DNA of 64,000 bases from Rhodanobacter sp. 7MK24 (GCF_014842995.1 NZ_JACYXL010000001.1:683183-747182); one strand, 5' to 3'. Shown: positions 41,489 through 51,198, numbered from the stretch's first letter. A program made the numbers and translations. The notes: generated from the letters alone by a model not told the origin.

Positions 41489-42181
41489 ATGACCCGCATC
41501 CTGATAGCCGACGACGACCGTGAACTCTGCGGCCTGCTTTCCGAGTACCTGCAACGCGAAGGCTTTGCCGTGGACCTGGCCCACGACGGCGAGGAGGCGC
41601 TGGCGCGGCTGCACAACGCGGCGCAGCGGCCCGACCTGTTGATCCTCGACGTGATGATGCCGGGGCGCGACGGCCTGGAAACGCTGCGCGAACTGCGCAT
41701 GAAATACCGCCTCCCGGTGATCATGCTGTCCGCACGCGGCGAGCCGGTGGACCGCGTGGTGGGGCTGGAGCTGGGCGCGGACGACTACCTCTCCAAACCC
41801 TGCCTGCCGCGCGAACTGCTGGCCCGCGTGCGTGCGCAACTGCGCCGCCATGCACCGGGCGCGGCTGCCGCGGGCGAGCTGCAGGTGGGCGCGCTGAAGT
41901 TGCTGCCCGGCGAGCGTCGGGTGCTGATCGAGGATCAGGAGCTGTCGCTTACCGGGGCCGAGTTCCAGTTGCTGCTGGCGCTGGCGCAACGCGCGGGCGA
42001 GCTGGTGGACAAGTCCGCGCTCACGCGCCTCGCGCTGGGCCGCGAGCTGGAGCGCTACGACCGCAGCATCGACGTGCATGTGAGCCGCCTGCGCCACAAG
42101 CTGGCCGAGGCCTCCCCACAGTCGCCGCGCATCGATTCCGTGCGCGGCGCCGGCTACGTGCTGGTGGTGGCCGCGCCATGA
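41489..42181 (+). CDS. cpxR: CpxR-like response regulator (OmpR family)
   Basis: A 230-residue response regulator. Receiver domain (1-120) has the acidic pocket in ILIADDDRE, the phosphorylated Asp54 in LILDVMMPGRDG, and Lys in DDYLSKPCLPRE. The C-terminal winged helix (about 135-228) ends YDRSIDVHVSRLRHKLAEAS and IDSVRGAGYVLV, the OmpR-family signature. It overlaps cpxA by ATGA. The Cpx assignment rests on the GTAAA box, the adjoining Spy/CpxP gene and the sensor; it would act on envelope stress. Confidence 0.88.
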   Translation: MTRILIADDDRELCGLLSEYLQREGFAVDLAHDGEEALARLHNAAQRPDLLILDVMMPGRDGLETLRELRMKYRLPVIMLSARGEPVDRVVGLELGADDYLSKPCLPRELLARVRAQLRRHAPGAAAAGELQVGALKLLPGERRVLIEDQELSLTGAEFQLLLALAQRAGELVDKSALTRLALGRELERYDRSIDVHVSRLRHKLAEASPQSPRIDSVRGAGYVLVVAAP

Positions 42182-43545
42182 ATCCGTTCAAGAGTTCGCT
42201 GTACTGGCGGTTGCTGCTGTGGTTCTGCGCGGCGAACCTGCTGGTGCTGGTGCTGGGTGGCTTCCTCACCCGCCGCTTCGTGGAATACAGCACCGAGGTG
42301 GAGATCGACTGGAGCGCGCTGGCGCAGTCGGCCGAGCAGGCTTACGACCAGGGCGGCCCGTCCGCATTGGCGGACTGGATCGACAAACAGCATCGTGAGG
42401 GCGTGGAAGCCACGCTGTTCCAGGACGGGCAGCCGCTGCAGCCTATCCACCTGCCACCGCCGATCCGCGAGTCGTTGCCCGACATGCTGGCGGCCGACCG
42501 CAGCCTGGTGCTGCGGCCCTGGCGCAGGCTGTCCATGTACGTGGCGGTGGAGCCCGTGGTCGGTGCGGACGGCAGGCAGCGGCAACTGGTAGCGATCAGC
42601 CGCTCGCACACGCGGCTGCCGCCGCAGGCGCGCGAACAGATCCTGCTCGCCGTGCAATGCGCGCTGTCGCTGCTGTTCATCGGCCTGGTGGGCTGGTGGG
42701 TGGCGCGCAGCGTGGCCAAGCCGGTGCAGGCGTTGCGCAATGCGACGCAAAGAATGGCTGCAGGCGAGCTGTCCGCGCGTGTGGATCACCCCGGCGGTGC
42801 CGCACGCGACGAACTGGTCCAGCTTGCCGGCGATTTCGACGCCATGGCCGAACGTATCGAAGCACTGGTCGCGCACGACCGCCGCGTGCTGCAGGATCTT
42901 TCGCACGAACTCCGCTCGCCGCTGGCGCGCCTGCAGCTGATCCTCGACCTGGCCCAGCGCAGCGACGACCCCGCGGCGGCAGAGCGCTACTTCCGCCAGG
43001 CCGAACAGGAGATCGCCCGGCTCGACCGCATGACCGGCGACATGCTGGCGCTGTCGCGCATGGAGGGAGGCCTGCCGGGCATGGAACGCGAGCGGCTGGA
43101 CTTTGCCGAGCTTGCGCACGACGGCCTGCAGCAGGCGTCGCTGGAAGCGGACGCGCGCCACATCCAACTGCAATGGCAGGCCGATGACGCGCCGCTCGAA
43201 GTGATCGGCAGTCCGGTGCTCCTGGAACGTGCGCTGGGCAACCTGATCTCGAACGCCATCAAGTACAGCCCCGAAGGCAGCAGCGTGGAAATCTCGGCGC
43301 ATGCCGTCGATGGACAAGCGGAATGCCTGGTGCGCGACCACGGTCCCGGCGTACCCGAAGCCGAGCTGGCGTCGCTGTTCCGGCCGTTCTTCCGCGGCAG
43401 CAACGCTGCGCGCGCCGAAGGCCATGGCTTGGGCCTTGCCATCGCGCAACGCGTGGCCAAGGCACACGGCGGCGAAATCCTTGCGCGCAACGGCGACGGC
43501 GGCGGGTTGGAAGTGCGCTTGAGGTTGCCGGTAGCCAGCGGGTGA
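42178..43545 (+). CDS. cpxA: CpxA-like sensor histidine kinase
   Basis: A 455-residue membrane sensor: helix about 9-31, periplasmic domain about 32-157, second helix about 158-182, HAMP (VAKPVQALRNATQRMAAGEL), dimerisation/H-box LQDLSHELRSPLARLQLILD with the phospho-accepting His near 244, N-box LGNLISNAIKYSPEGSS, G1 VRDHGPGVPEAELAS, and G2 GHGLGLAIAQRVAKAHGGE. This is a complete HATPase-bearing kinase. It follows cpxR with a 4-base overlap and is followed after 8 bases by an alpha/beta hydrolase gene. Confidence 0.9.
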   Translation: MNPFKSSLYWRLLLWFCAANLLVLVLGGFLTRRFVEYSTEVEIDWSALAQSAEQAYDQGGPSALADWIDKQHREGVEATLFQDGQPLQPIHLPPPIRESLPDMLAADRSLVLRPWRRLSMYVAVEPVVGADGRQRQLVAISRSHTRLPPQAREQILLAVQCALSLLFIGLVGWWVARSVAKPVQALRNATQRMAAGELSARVDHPGGAARDELVQLAGDFDAMAERIEALVAHDRRVLQDLSHELRSPLARLQLILDLAQRSDDPAAAERYFRQAEQEIARLDRMTGDMLALSRMEGGLPGMERERLDFAELAHDGLQQASLEADARHIQLQWQADDAPLEVIGSPVLLERALGNLISNAIKYSPEGSSVEISAHAVDGQAECLVRDHGPGVPEAELASLFRPFFRGSNAARAEGHGLGLAIAQRVAKAHGGEILARNGDGGGLEVRLRLPVASG

Positions 43546-43553
43546 AGGGTTTC

Positions 43554-44441
43554 ATGCGTCATTCCGACGGGAACGGGCGAAGCACTTTCCCGCGGTTCAA
43601 AAATATCCTGCGGGTCGTCGGCGCAACTGCCGTCGTTCTGTATTTCGCCCTGCCAGTCGCGCTCCTGCACTGGGATCTCGACCGCCTGATATTCAGTGCC
43701 CAGTCCAACGCCCCGACGCACGAGGACCAGCGGTTCGACGTTGCCGTATCGCCCGAGACTATCGTCGTGGTGCGCAGGTATGGCGGCGCTGGGCAGGCGT
43801 GCGCGTTTTTCTTTCCGGGCCAGCATGGCGGTATCGATACCTACGAAGGGACGCTTTTCCCGTTGATTCGAGAAGCTGGCGCCGACGTCTACGCCATTTC
43901 CTACCCAGGGCAGGATGGAGCGAAAGGGCATGCGCGCAGGGATCTCTTGCCCGGCCAGGTTGCGTTGGCGATAGCGCAGGTGAGCAGGGCGACTCGTTGC
44001 GACATGGGGCGCAGCGTCTTCGTCGGCCGGTCGCTCGGCGCAACCGTGGCGCTGGTGGAGGCATCGACATTCAGGCCCAAGGGCGTGCTCGTCGACGGGC
44101 TGGGGGCTGATCTGTCCAGCGTCGTCCGGGCATGGATCAGTCGGCATCCGGCGCTGGTCGGCTGGCAGATGCTCCCCGTGCGTGCGTTGTCGGGACGTCC
44201 GGACTATGACGCCACGCTGCTTTTCGGGCAGATTTCAGCCGTGCCCGTAGCGGTGTTCCAGGGAACCGCCGATACGGTGACACCCTATGCGCTTGCGCGG
44301 GATGCGACGCTGGGGCACTCGAATGTGACATTCACGACGGTGGCTGGCGGTACGCATCAAGACACGTACATGCTTGCCGGGGATGCATATGCCGGGAGCC
44401 TGCGTTCCTTGCTGGCCGGGAATACTTCGCGGAGTAGATGA
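43554..44441 (+). CDS. Membrane-anchored alpha/beta hydrolase-like protein
   Basis: A 295-residue protein with a cytoplasmic basic N-terminus, one membrane helix (about 19-40: VGATAVVLYFALPVALLHW) and an alpha/beta hydrolase fold: oxyanion region FFFPGQHGGIDTYEG, nucleophile elbow GRSLGATVALVEAS, acid GTADTVTPYAL and His in VAGGTHQDTYML. Start ATG 43554 has a near alternative in GTG 43542 overlapping the cpxA stop. It is placed directly after cpxA and overlaps the DMT gene, so it may belong to the Cpx operon. Family beyond the fold is unrecognised. Confidence 0.78.
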   Translation: MRHSDGNGRSTFPRFKNILRVVGATAVVLYFALPVALLHWDLDRLIFSAQSNAPTHEDQRFDVAVSPETIVVVRRYGGAGQACAFFFPGQHGGIDTYEGTLFPLIREAGADVYAISYPGQDGAKGHARRDLLPGQVALAIAQVSRATRCDMGRSVFVGRSLGATVALVEASTFRPKGVLVDGLGADLSSVVRAWISRHPALVGWQMLPVRALSGRPDYDATLLFGQISAVPVAVFQGTADTVTPYALARDATLGHSNVTFTTVAGGTHQDTYMLAGDAYAGSLRSLLAGNTSRSR

Positions 44442-45454
44442 TTCTGTTGGACGCCACTGATTTGCCGATGCGCCGCAATGCCTTCGTCGCCGTGGGATTG
44501 GCGCTGTGCGCGGCGCTGTTCTTCACGATGACCTATGTGCTCAACCGCAGCCTGGTGACCGGCGGCGGCCATTGGGCGTGGGCGGTGATCCTGCGCTATC
44601 TCATCACCTTGCCCTTGCTGGCGTTGGCGCTGCCCTGGCGCGGCGGCCTGGGCGAGTTGCCGCGCGAGTTGCGCGTGCATTCGCGCATCTGGCTGGTGTG
44701 GAGCAGCGTGGGCTTCGTGCTGTTCGGCATACCGCTGACCTGGGCGGCCGGCAGCGGACCGGCGTGGCTGGTGGCGGGAAGCTTCCAGACCACGGTGTTG
44801 GCGGGACCGCTGCTGGCGCCGCTGATCTATCGGGACGCGCGCCGTCGCCTGGCGTGGCCCACGCTGGCGATCGGCGTGCTGATCGTGGCCGGCGTGTTCG
44901 CGCTGCAATGGGGCCATGCGCACGGCAACTTGAGCGCCGGCGACTGGTTGGCGGCGGCCGCGGTGGTGCTTTCCGCGTTCGCCTATCCGTTGGGCAACCG
45001 CATGCTGCTGTTGCATCTGGAAACCAGCGCGCACCGGGTGAATGCTCTGCAGCGCGTGTTCGGCATGACGCTGTGCAGCTGGCCGCTGTGGCTGGTGATC
45101 GCGGCGATCACGCTGTACACGGTGGGTTTGCCGGGTTGGCGCGAAGTATTGCTGGCGGGCGGCGTGGCCCTGTCCTCGGGTGTGATCGCCACCGTGCTGT
45201 TCTTCGCCGCCACCGACCGCGTGCGCACGCAGCCCACCGCGCTGGCCGCGGTGGAGGCGATGCAGGCGGCGGAGCTGTTGTTCACCACGGCGCTGGGCGC
45301 GGCCCTGCTTGGCGAGGCATGGCCGCACGGCTGGGCGCTGCTGGGCGCATTGGCCATTGTCGTGGGCATCGCACTGTTCGGCTGGGTGAGCGGACGCGAT
45401 GCAGCGGGCGATGAGGCGGCCGTGCGCGCGCTGCGTGGCGACCGCAGCGCGTGA
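44438..45454 (+). CDS. DMT-superfamily membrane transporter (multidrug resistance efflux type)
   Basis: A 338-residue protein with about ten membrane helices, resembling EamA/DMT efflux proteins (FVAVGLALCAALFFTMTYVL then NRSLV; AWAVILRYLITLPLLALALP; TALAAVEAMQAAELLFTTAL near the C-terminus). ATG 44438 overlaps the previous stop (ATGA); ATG 44468 is a possible alternative start closer to the first helix. Last gene of the cpxRA-hydrolase-DMT series. Substrate unknown. Confidence 0.82.
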   Translation: MILLDATDLPMRRNAFVAVGLALCAALFFTMTYVLNRSLVTGGGHWAWAVILRYLITLPLLALALPWRGGLGELPRELRVHSRIWLVWSSVGFVLFGIPLTWAAGSGPAWLVAGSFQTTVLAGPLLAPLIYRDARRRLAWPTLAIGVLIVAGVFALQWGHAHGNLSAGDWLAAAAVVLSAFAYPLGNRMLLLHLETSAHRVNALQRVFGMTLCSWPLWLVIAAITLYTVGLPGWREVLLAGGVALSSGVIATVLFFAATDRVRTQPTALAAVEAMQAAELLFTTALGAALLGEAWPHGWALLGALAIVVGIALFGWVSGRDAAGDEAAVRALRGDRSA

Positions 45455-45470
45455 AACATGCCGCTTTCGC

Positions 45471-45560
45471 TCGTCATCCCGGCGCAGGCCGGGATCCAGT
45501 GGCAGCATGGCGCGGATCGGCGTCATCACCGCTGGATTCCGGCCCCCGCCCGAATGACGA
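45471..45560. repeat. Inverted pair of GTCATCCCGGC-type repeats
   Basis: CGTCATCCCGGCGCAGGCCG with GGATCCAG after it (45472-45499) faces CTGGATTCCGGCCCCCGCCC and GAATGACGA (45532-45560) as an imperfect inverted repeat. It is the same family as the perfect pair at 52591-52705, frequently seen between genes in beta/gammaproteobacteria. Confidence 0.75.
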
Positions 45561-45569
45561 ATCCAAGGC

Positions 45570-46760
45570 TCAACTCGGCTGCTTGCCGTAGCGGTATTCC
45601 ACCATCAGCCACAGCTTGCGCTGGTTCACGGTGAAGCTGTCGGCGCGGTAGTCGCCGTATTGCAGCTCCAGATTCAGGTGCGCGTCGAGATTGGCGAGCA
45701 GGCCGACATCGGTCTCGCTGCCGTAGCGCCTGCCGTCGCCGCTCGCGGGTTGGAAGTCGTGCTGGGTGACTTGCCAGCTCAGCCCCTGCCACGGCAGTTG
45801 GCCGAGCAGGCCGCCATAGCGATCGCGCAGGCCGTGCGGCGGAATGGAGAACACGCCGACCCAGCCGTCGAAGCTGTGTCCCGAACCGTAGGCGGTATTG
45901 AAGGCGTTGCGACCGTTGCCGCCCAGCAGTTCCTCGCCCGCGCGCGCCGAAATTGCCGGCAGGCCGTAGCTGAGTTCGACCAGGTGGTAGGGCAGGCTGA
46001 AATGCGCAGGGTTGTTGGCGTAGTCCTGCTGGTGTGCGCCCTCCAGTGTCCAGCTCAACCGTGTTTGCCCGATGGGTGCGTTGCCGATCCAGCGCAAGCC
46101 TTCGGTGCGCACGGAGTCGGCCGCCAGGGTGAGGTTTTTCACGAAGTAGGCATAGGCGGTCAGGCTGCCCAGCGGCAGCGCCTGGTCCACGTGCAGCAGC
46201 TTGCCGTCGAGCTTCCAGCGGCGCTGCTCGATATCGGGGAAGTCCGCGCCCACGGTGCGGTTGACCTGATCGATCCAACCCCAGCCGATCGTGGTGCTGC
46301 TGTCCGGCTTCACGTAGCCGGTGATGCCGTCGAAGCTCTGCGGGTTCTGGCGCCACAGGTTGGCGCTGAAGAAGCGCCGGTCGTCGAGGTTGAGGTACTG
46401 CCTGCCCGCGCGGATGCCGACGATGTCGTTCGCATAACCCACCCAGGCGTTGCTCACTTCGGTCGACGGCGGATCGGGCTCGGCGGGGTAGGGCGTGCGC
46501 TTGCCGGTGGTGTCGTTGTACTGGCGGCCGAACAGCGAAAGCACCTTGGTGCCTTCCGTGTAGGCGGAGAAGTCGGGCAGCGGCGTCCACAGGTAACCCA
46601 GTTGCAGGCGCAGGGTGTGTGCGTGGCCGGTGTCGGCCAGGTTGGCCTGGTGCAGCGTGCTGTCGCGGTAGCGCAATTCGATATACGGCACGCCGTCGTC
46701 GGCGCGAGCGAGCGGAGCCAGCAGCAGGCCGGCGAGCAGCAGCAGGGAACGTCTTCGCAT
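45570..46760 (-). CDS. Outer-membrane porin (alginate-export/OprD-like barrel)
   Basis: A 396-residue outer-membrane beta-barrel protein. Signal peptide MRRRSLLLLAGLLLAPLARA, then alternating amphipathic strands (VPYIELRYRDSTLHQAN; AHTLRLQLGYLWTPLPDFSA; GIRAGRQYLNLDDRRFFSAN; TTIGWGWIDQVNRTVG), ending with an aromatic-rich strand (LMVEYRYGKQ). The alginate-export type pattern (AWVGYANDIVGIRAGRQYLN) is typical of porins annotated as such in xanthomonads. Transported solute unknown. Divergent from the large exported hydrolase-like gene at 46964 and separated by 203 bases. Confidence 0.85.
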   Translation of the reverse strand: MRRRSLLLLAGLLLAPLARADDGVPYIELRYRDSTLHQANLADTGHAHTLRLQLGYLWTPLPDFSAYTEGTKVLSLFGRQYNDTTGKRTPYPAEPDPPSTEVSNAWVGYANDIVGIRAGRQYLNLDDRRFFSANLWRQNPQSFDGITGYVKPDSSTTIGWGWIDQVNRTVGADFPDIEQRRWKLDGKLLHVDQALPLGSLTAYAYFVKNLTLAADSVRTEGLRWIGNAPIGQTRLSWTLEGAHQQDYANNPAHFSLPYHLVELSYGLPAISARAGEELLGGNGRNAFNTAYGSGHSFDGWVGVFSIPPHGLRDRYGGLLGQLPWQGLSWQVTQHDFQPASGDGRRYGSETDVGLLANLDAHLNLELQYGDYRADSFTVNQRKLWLMVEYRYGKQPS

Positions 46761-46963
46761 TCGGAGCCTCGGTTTCCTTGGGGGGCGAGCCGAGTCTGTT
46801 CACGAATGGACGTCCAAAAAAATGAAGCCTTGGCATGTGGATATGACGAATGACGCATGCCGGGCTCGTGGTTTCATGTTATTTCGTTTTAAGTCGTTTT
46901 CTTGCGTAATGCTGAGCAACGGGTTACATATCAGGTTTCGACCATCGATCGAGGGGAATTCCC

Positions 46964-49900
46964 ATGCGCCACTCACGAGCCCCGCATCATCCGGCGGCAC
47001 TCGGCCTGCTGGCCTGCAGCCTGCTCGCCGGCAGCATCACCGCCGGCATGGCGCAGACGCAGACACTTGAGGACGGCGTGCAACTGCACTGGAACGCCGA
47101 TCAGTACGGCAACCATCGCTACACCGTCGCCGTGGACAAGCCGGCGGCAGCGGTGCTGGCGACGATCCCCTGGCATCGGCGCGATCACCATCCCGAGAGC
47201 GTCGCCACCATCGTCGTCGGTCCGGACGGGCAGGCGGTGGGCAACGTGGTGCGCGAGCGCATCGGCCAGGCCGAAGGCGTGCTGGCGTTCGAAGCCAAAC
47301 AGACCGGCACGTATGCGATCTATTACCTGCCCTATGTCGGCAGCGGTCGTTCGAACTACCCCACGGTGACCTACCGCACGCCGACGGATACCGCCGACGT
47401 CGCATGGGTGAAGCAGAACGGCCTCGACGATCCGCGCCGCGTGGCGAAGCTGCCGCAGGCGCGCGTGATCGGCTACGAGGCGGTGGACGATTTCGACGCC
47501 TATACCGACATGGAGCGCACCGCCTCGCCGGAGGAACTGCAGCATCTGCTGGCGGCGAATCCAGACCGGTCCTGGCTGCTGTTCCCGGAAACGCGCGAAC
47601 ACCCCATCCGCATGTTCACCCAGATCCCCGAACGCTGGGCTCAACGTGGCGAAGGCGGCCCGCTGACGGACGATGCCCTGCGCGGCGAGTATCTGAGTTT
47701 CCAGGTGGGCTTGTGGGCGGCGCGCGGCGCGGCGCAGAACGTGCGTGTGAGCTTCGACGATATGCACGGGCCGGGTGGCGCGACGATTCCGGCGGCGCGG
47801 CTCACCTGCTTCAATCTCGGCGGTACCGATTACGCCGGCAAGACCTTCGCCAATCGCCTCGACGTGGCGCAGGGTCGCGTGCAGCCGTTGTGGATGGGGC
47901 TGGATGTGCCGACCGACGCCAGTCCCGGCACCTATCGCGGCACGCTGACGATCAGCGCGGACGGCGTTGCGCCCCGGCAGGTTCCGCTGGCGATCACCGT
48001 GCATGCGAAGGAAGCGGTGGCGCATGGCGATGACGATCCGTTCAAGCTCACGCGCCTGCACTGGCTCAACTCCACGCTGGCGCAGAACGACGACCTGGTG
48101 AAGCCGTTCACCGCGGTGACGGTGCATGGCGCGAAACTCGGCATCCTCGGTCGCACGGTGACGCTGGCACCCAGCGGCCTGCCGGCACAGATCGACAGCT
48201 TCTTCGACGAGCGCATGACCGGCCTTGCCAAGACGCCGCGCGCGCTGTTGGCCGCGCCGATGCAATTGCTGGTGCAGGACGCTGACGGCGCGCACGCTTT
48301 GCGTGCTGCAGGCTCGCCGAACGTGACGGTCGACGGCCCCGGCAAGGTGCACTGGCAGGTGGCGGGCCAGGCCGGCGCGCTGCAGGGCAAGGTGACCGCC
48401 AGCCTGGAAATGGACGGCACGCTCAGCTATGCCATCGCGCTCACCGCCACGCAGGCGGTGAAGCTCGACGACATCCGCCTGGAGATTCCGCTGAGGAACG
48501 ACGTGGCGCAGTACGAACTGGGCCTGGGCCGCACCGGTTCCGCCGCGCCGGACAGCTTCGCGTGGAAGTGGAACGTCGAGAACAACCAGGACGGCGCGTG
48601 GATCGGCGCGGTGAACGCGGGCCTGGAATTCCACCTGCGCGACGAAAATTACCGCCGCCCGCTCAACACCAACTTCTACCACCAGCAGCCGCTGCTGATG
48701 CCGGCTTCGTGGGACAACGCGGGGCAGGGCGGCATCACCTTCGCGCACGACGGTGCGCGCTACGTGGTCAAGGCATTCAGCGGCGCACGCACGATGGCGG
48801 CAGGGCAGACGCTGCACTACGACCTCGTGCTCCGCGTGACGCCGTTCAAGACCATCGACCCGGCGCAGCACTTCGCCGAGCGCTACTTCCACAAGTACGC
48901 CGACCTCGACCAGATCAAGGCCGAGGGTGCCAACGTGGTGAACATCCATCACGCCACGCCGATCAATCCGTGGATCAACTATCCGTTCCTCGAACCCGCC
49001 AAGATGAAGGCGTACATCGATGCGGCCCATGCACGCGGCATGGAGGTGAAGATCTACGACACCATCCGCGAGCTCACCGACCGCGCGCCCGAACTGCCGA
49101 TGCTGGAAAGTCTCACCGGCTGCCGCCTCGGCGACGACGGCAACGCCGCGCCCGGACTGTGCAGCGAGATCGTCAGCCCCGGCAAGGGCGGCGGCTTCTC
49201 CTGGTTGCAGGAACATCTGGACGGCAACTACATCGCCGCCTGGCACGTGCCGGAGAACCGCGACGCGGCGGTGGTCGACGCCGGCCAGAGCCGCTGGCAC
49301 AACTTCTACATCGAGGGGCTGGACTGGCTGGCGCGCAACATCGGCATCGACGGCCTTTACCTTGACGACGTGGCCTACGACCGCACCACCATGCTGCGCG
49401 TGCGCAAGGTGCTGGATGCGCATCGTCCGCATGCGCTGATCGACCTGCATTCCGCCAGCCAGTACGACGCGCGCGACGGCTACATCAACAGCGCGCTGCT
49501 CTACATGGAGCTGTTCCCGTACATCAACCGCCTGTGGTTCGGCGAGGAGTTTGACTACGAGCACACCTCGCCCCAGTACTGGCTCACCGAGATCTCCGGC
49601 ATTCCCTACGGCCTGATGGGCGAGATGCTGCAGAACGGCGGCAATCCGTGGCGCGGCATGGTGTTCGGCATGACCAACCGCCTGCCGTGGACCGGCGGCG
49701 ACCCGCGCCGCCTGTGGCAGCTGTGGGATGCGTTCGGCATCGAGCAGGCCGACATGGTCGGCTGGTGGGTGCACGACACGCCGGTGAAGACCAGCAATCC
49801 GGACGTGCTCGCCACCAGCTACGTGCGTAAGGGCGACAAGACGCTGGTGTCCATCGCCTCGTGGGCCCCCGCCACCGCGAAGGTGAAGCTCACAATCAAC

Positions 49901-50074
49901 TGGAAGGCGCTGGGCCTGAATCCTGCACGCGTCCGCCTGGTCGCCCCCGCGGTGGAGGGCTTCCAGCCGGCCGCCACGTTCAAGCCGGGCGATGAAATCA
50001 CCGTGGAGCCCGGCAAGGGCTGGCTGCTGGAGGTGGAGGCGCCGCCGGCGCACGGCACCGACGGCCAGGAGTGA
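46964..50074 (+). CDS. Large exported glycoside-hydrolase-like protein (DUF6067-type)
   Basis: A 1036-residue exported protein. Signal peptide ends near residue 29 (LLACSLLAGSITAGMAQTQT). The N-terminal 350 residues look like beta-sandwich domains (YHTVTYRTPT-like region NYPTVTYRTPTDTADVAWVK; SPGTYRGTLTISADGVAPRQ). The rest forms a TIM-barrel glycosidase-like domain: FAERYFHKYADLDQIKAEGA, GMEVKIYDTIRELTDRAPEL, and GIDGLYLDDVAYDRTT (about residue 796, with candidate acidic residues), then a C-terminal beta domain. It resembles DUF6067/GH123-like proteins, but I cannot state the substrate. GAGGGGAATTCCC precedes ATG 46964. Confidence 0.75.
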   Translation: MRHSRAPHHPAALGLLACSLLAGSITAGMAQTQTLEDGVQLHWNADQYGNHRYTVAVDKPAAAVLATIPWHRRDHHPESVATIVVGPDGQAVGNVVRERIGQAEGVLAFEAKQTGTYAIYYLPYVGSGRSNYPTVTYRTPTDTADVAWVKQNGLDDPRRVAKLPQARVIGYEAVDDFDAYTDMERTASPEELQHLLAANPDRSWLLFPETREHPIRMFTQIPERWAQRGEGGPLTDDALRGEYLSFQVGLWAARGAAQNVRVSFDDMHGPGGATIPAARLTCFNLGGTDYAGKTFANRLDVAQGRVQPLWMGLDVPTDASPGTYRGTLTISADGVAPRQVPLAITVHAKEAVAHGDDDPFKLTRLHWLNSTLAQNDDLVKPFTAVTVHGAKLGILGRTVTLAPSGLPAQIDSFFDERMTGLAKTPRALLAAPMQLLVQDADGAHALRAAGSPNVTVDGPGKVHWQVAGQAGALQGKVTASLEMDGTLSYAIALTATQAVKLDDIRLEIPLRNDVAQYELGLGRTGSAAPDSFAWKWNVENNQDGAWIGAVNAGLEFHLRDENYRRPLNTNFYHQQPLLMPASWDNAGQGGITFAHDGARYVVKAFSGARTMAAGQTLHYDLVLRVTPFKTIDPAQHFAERYFHKYADLDQIKAEGANVVNIHHATPINPWINYPFLEPAKMKAYIDAAHARGMEVKIYDTIRELTDRAPELPMLESLTGCRLGDDGNAAPGLCSEIVSPGKGGGFSWLQEHLDGNYIAAWHVPENRDAAVVDAGQSRWHNFYIEGLDWLARNIGIDGLYLDDVAYDRTTMLRVRKVLDAHRPHALIDLHSASQYDARDGYINSALLYMELFPYINRLWFGEEFDYEHTSPQYWLTEISGIPYGLMGEMLQNGGNPWRGMVFGMTNRLPWTGGDPRRLWQLWDAFGIEQADMVGWWVHDTPVKTSNPDVLATSYVRKGDKTLVSIASWAPATAKVKLTINWKALGLNPARVRLVAPAVEGFQPAATFKPGDEITVEPGKGWLLEVEAPPAHGTDGQE

Positions 50075-50211
50075 CGTCCGGCACCTGCGGCAGGGCGATC
50101 GTGCAACTAGCGTGACGCCCACGCTGCGCCGCGTCCGGTCGATGGACGCGGCATCGCGTGGGTGGGATGTCCGATCGCTTGTTCTCGACTTGCCGCATAA
50201 GGAGTTACGAC

Positions 50212-51198
50212 GTGTCCGGTTCACGCTGCTGCATGCTCTGTCTGGCCCTGGTGGTTGCCCTGGGTCTCAACACCGCCACCGCCGCTACCGCTACCGCCGC
50301 ACCGCCGGCGCTGGCCGCACCGCAGGTCTTCGCGCCGGGCATCGTCTCCGGTCCTGCCAACGACGAGGCGCCGACCTTCAGCCCCGACGGCAACACGCTG
50401 CTCTTCACCCGCAGCGGCGCCGGCGGCGGCACCATCATGGAATCGCATCGCGTGGACGGACATTGGTCCGCCCCGGTCATGGCATCGTTCTCCGGCGCCT
50501 GGCCGGATCTTGCGCCGGAGTTTTCGCCGGATGGCAGGTACGTGATCTATGTGTCGATCCATCGCATCGACAGCACGCCGGCGCACAACCAGGTAGGCCT
50601 GTGGCGCGTGGACCGCGCAGGCAACGACGGCTGGAGCAAGCCCCGGCGCCTGCCGGACGCGGTCAACATCAGCGACGCCGTGTGGAAGGCCAGCATGACG
50701 CGCGATGGCAGCATCTATTTCCTGTCGATCGACCCGGGCAAGGGCAAGCGCCTGTACGTCTCGCACTATGCGCACGGCGCCTATCAACCGGCGCAGCCGT
50801 TGCCGTTCAGCCACTACGGCGATAACGACGTGGATCCGGAGATCGCGCCCGACGGTTCGTACATGGTGTTCGCCAGCGATCACCGCCTGCCGGGCGACAG
50901 CAAAGACCACCTGTTCATCGTGTTCCGCCAGGGCGATGGCTGGGACACGCCGCAGGCCATCCGTTACGAGGGCGACGATGCGCCCGGCTTCAGCACCGAC
51001 TACCTGCCGCACCTCGGGCCGGACCAGCGCACGCTGTATTTCACCAGCGACCGCAGCATGCCGGTGGCGCACTATCCGCACACGCCGGCGCAGGCGGCCG
51101 AATACCTGCAGCGCATCGAGCAGTGGGACAACGGCAACCTCAACGCATGGTCGGTGTCGCTGACGCCCCTGCTGGAAGCGCACAGAAACGCAGGCTGA
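50212..51198 (+). CDS. Exported TolB-like (PD40) beta-propeller protein
   Basis: A 328-residue exported protein starting at GTG 50212, which AAGGAG (50199-50204) precedes by 7 bases; this starts a signal peptide (VSGSRCCMLCLALVVALGLN then TATAATATAA). Repeated WD40-like/PD40 blades follow: DEAPTFSPDGNTLLFTRSGA, DLAPEFSPDGRYVIYVSIHR, WKASMTRDGSIYFLSID, DVDPEIAPDGSYMVFASDHR, and DYLPHLGPDQRTLYFTSDRS, each with the SPDG turn. Such propellers bind other proteins or ligands; no enzyme activity is indicated. It sits 137 bases after the large hydrolase-like gene. Confidence 0.83.
   Translation: MSGSRCCMLCLALVVALGLNTATAATATAAPPALAAPQVFAPGIVSGPANDEAPTFSPDGNTLLFTRSGAGGGTIMESHRVDGHWSAPVMASFSGAWPDLAPEFSPDGRYVIYVSIHRIDSTPAHNQVGLWRVDRAGNDGWSKPRRLPDAVNISDAVWKASMTRDGSIYFLSIDPGKGKRLYVSHYAHGAYQPAQPLPFSHYGDNDVDPEIAPDGSYMVFASDHRLPGDSKDHLFIVFRQGDGWDTPQAIRYEGDDAPGFSTDYLPHLGPDQRTLYFTSDRSMPVAHYPHTPAQAAEYLQRIEQWDNGNLNAWSVSLTPLLEAHRNAG

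Noticed and set aside
42154-43467. 437-residue minus-strand frame over cpxA
   Set aside because: Shadow of the kinase gene; cpxA H-, N- and G-boxes are unambiguous on the plus strand.
46973-50224. 1083-residue open frame antisense to the glycosidase-like gene
   Set aside because: Longer than the real gene but of repeat-like Arg/Gly/Val composition with no domain; the plus-strand frame has a signal peptide, ribosome site and barrel motifs.
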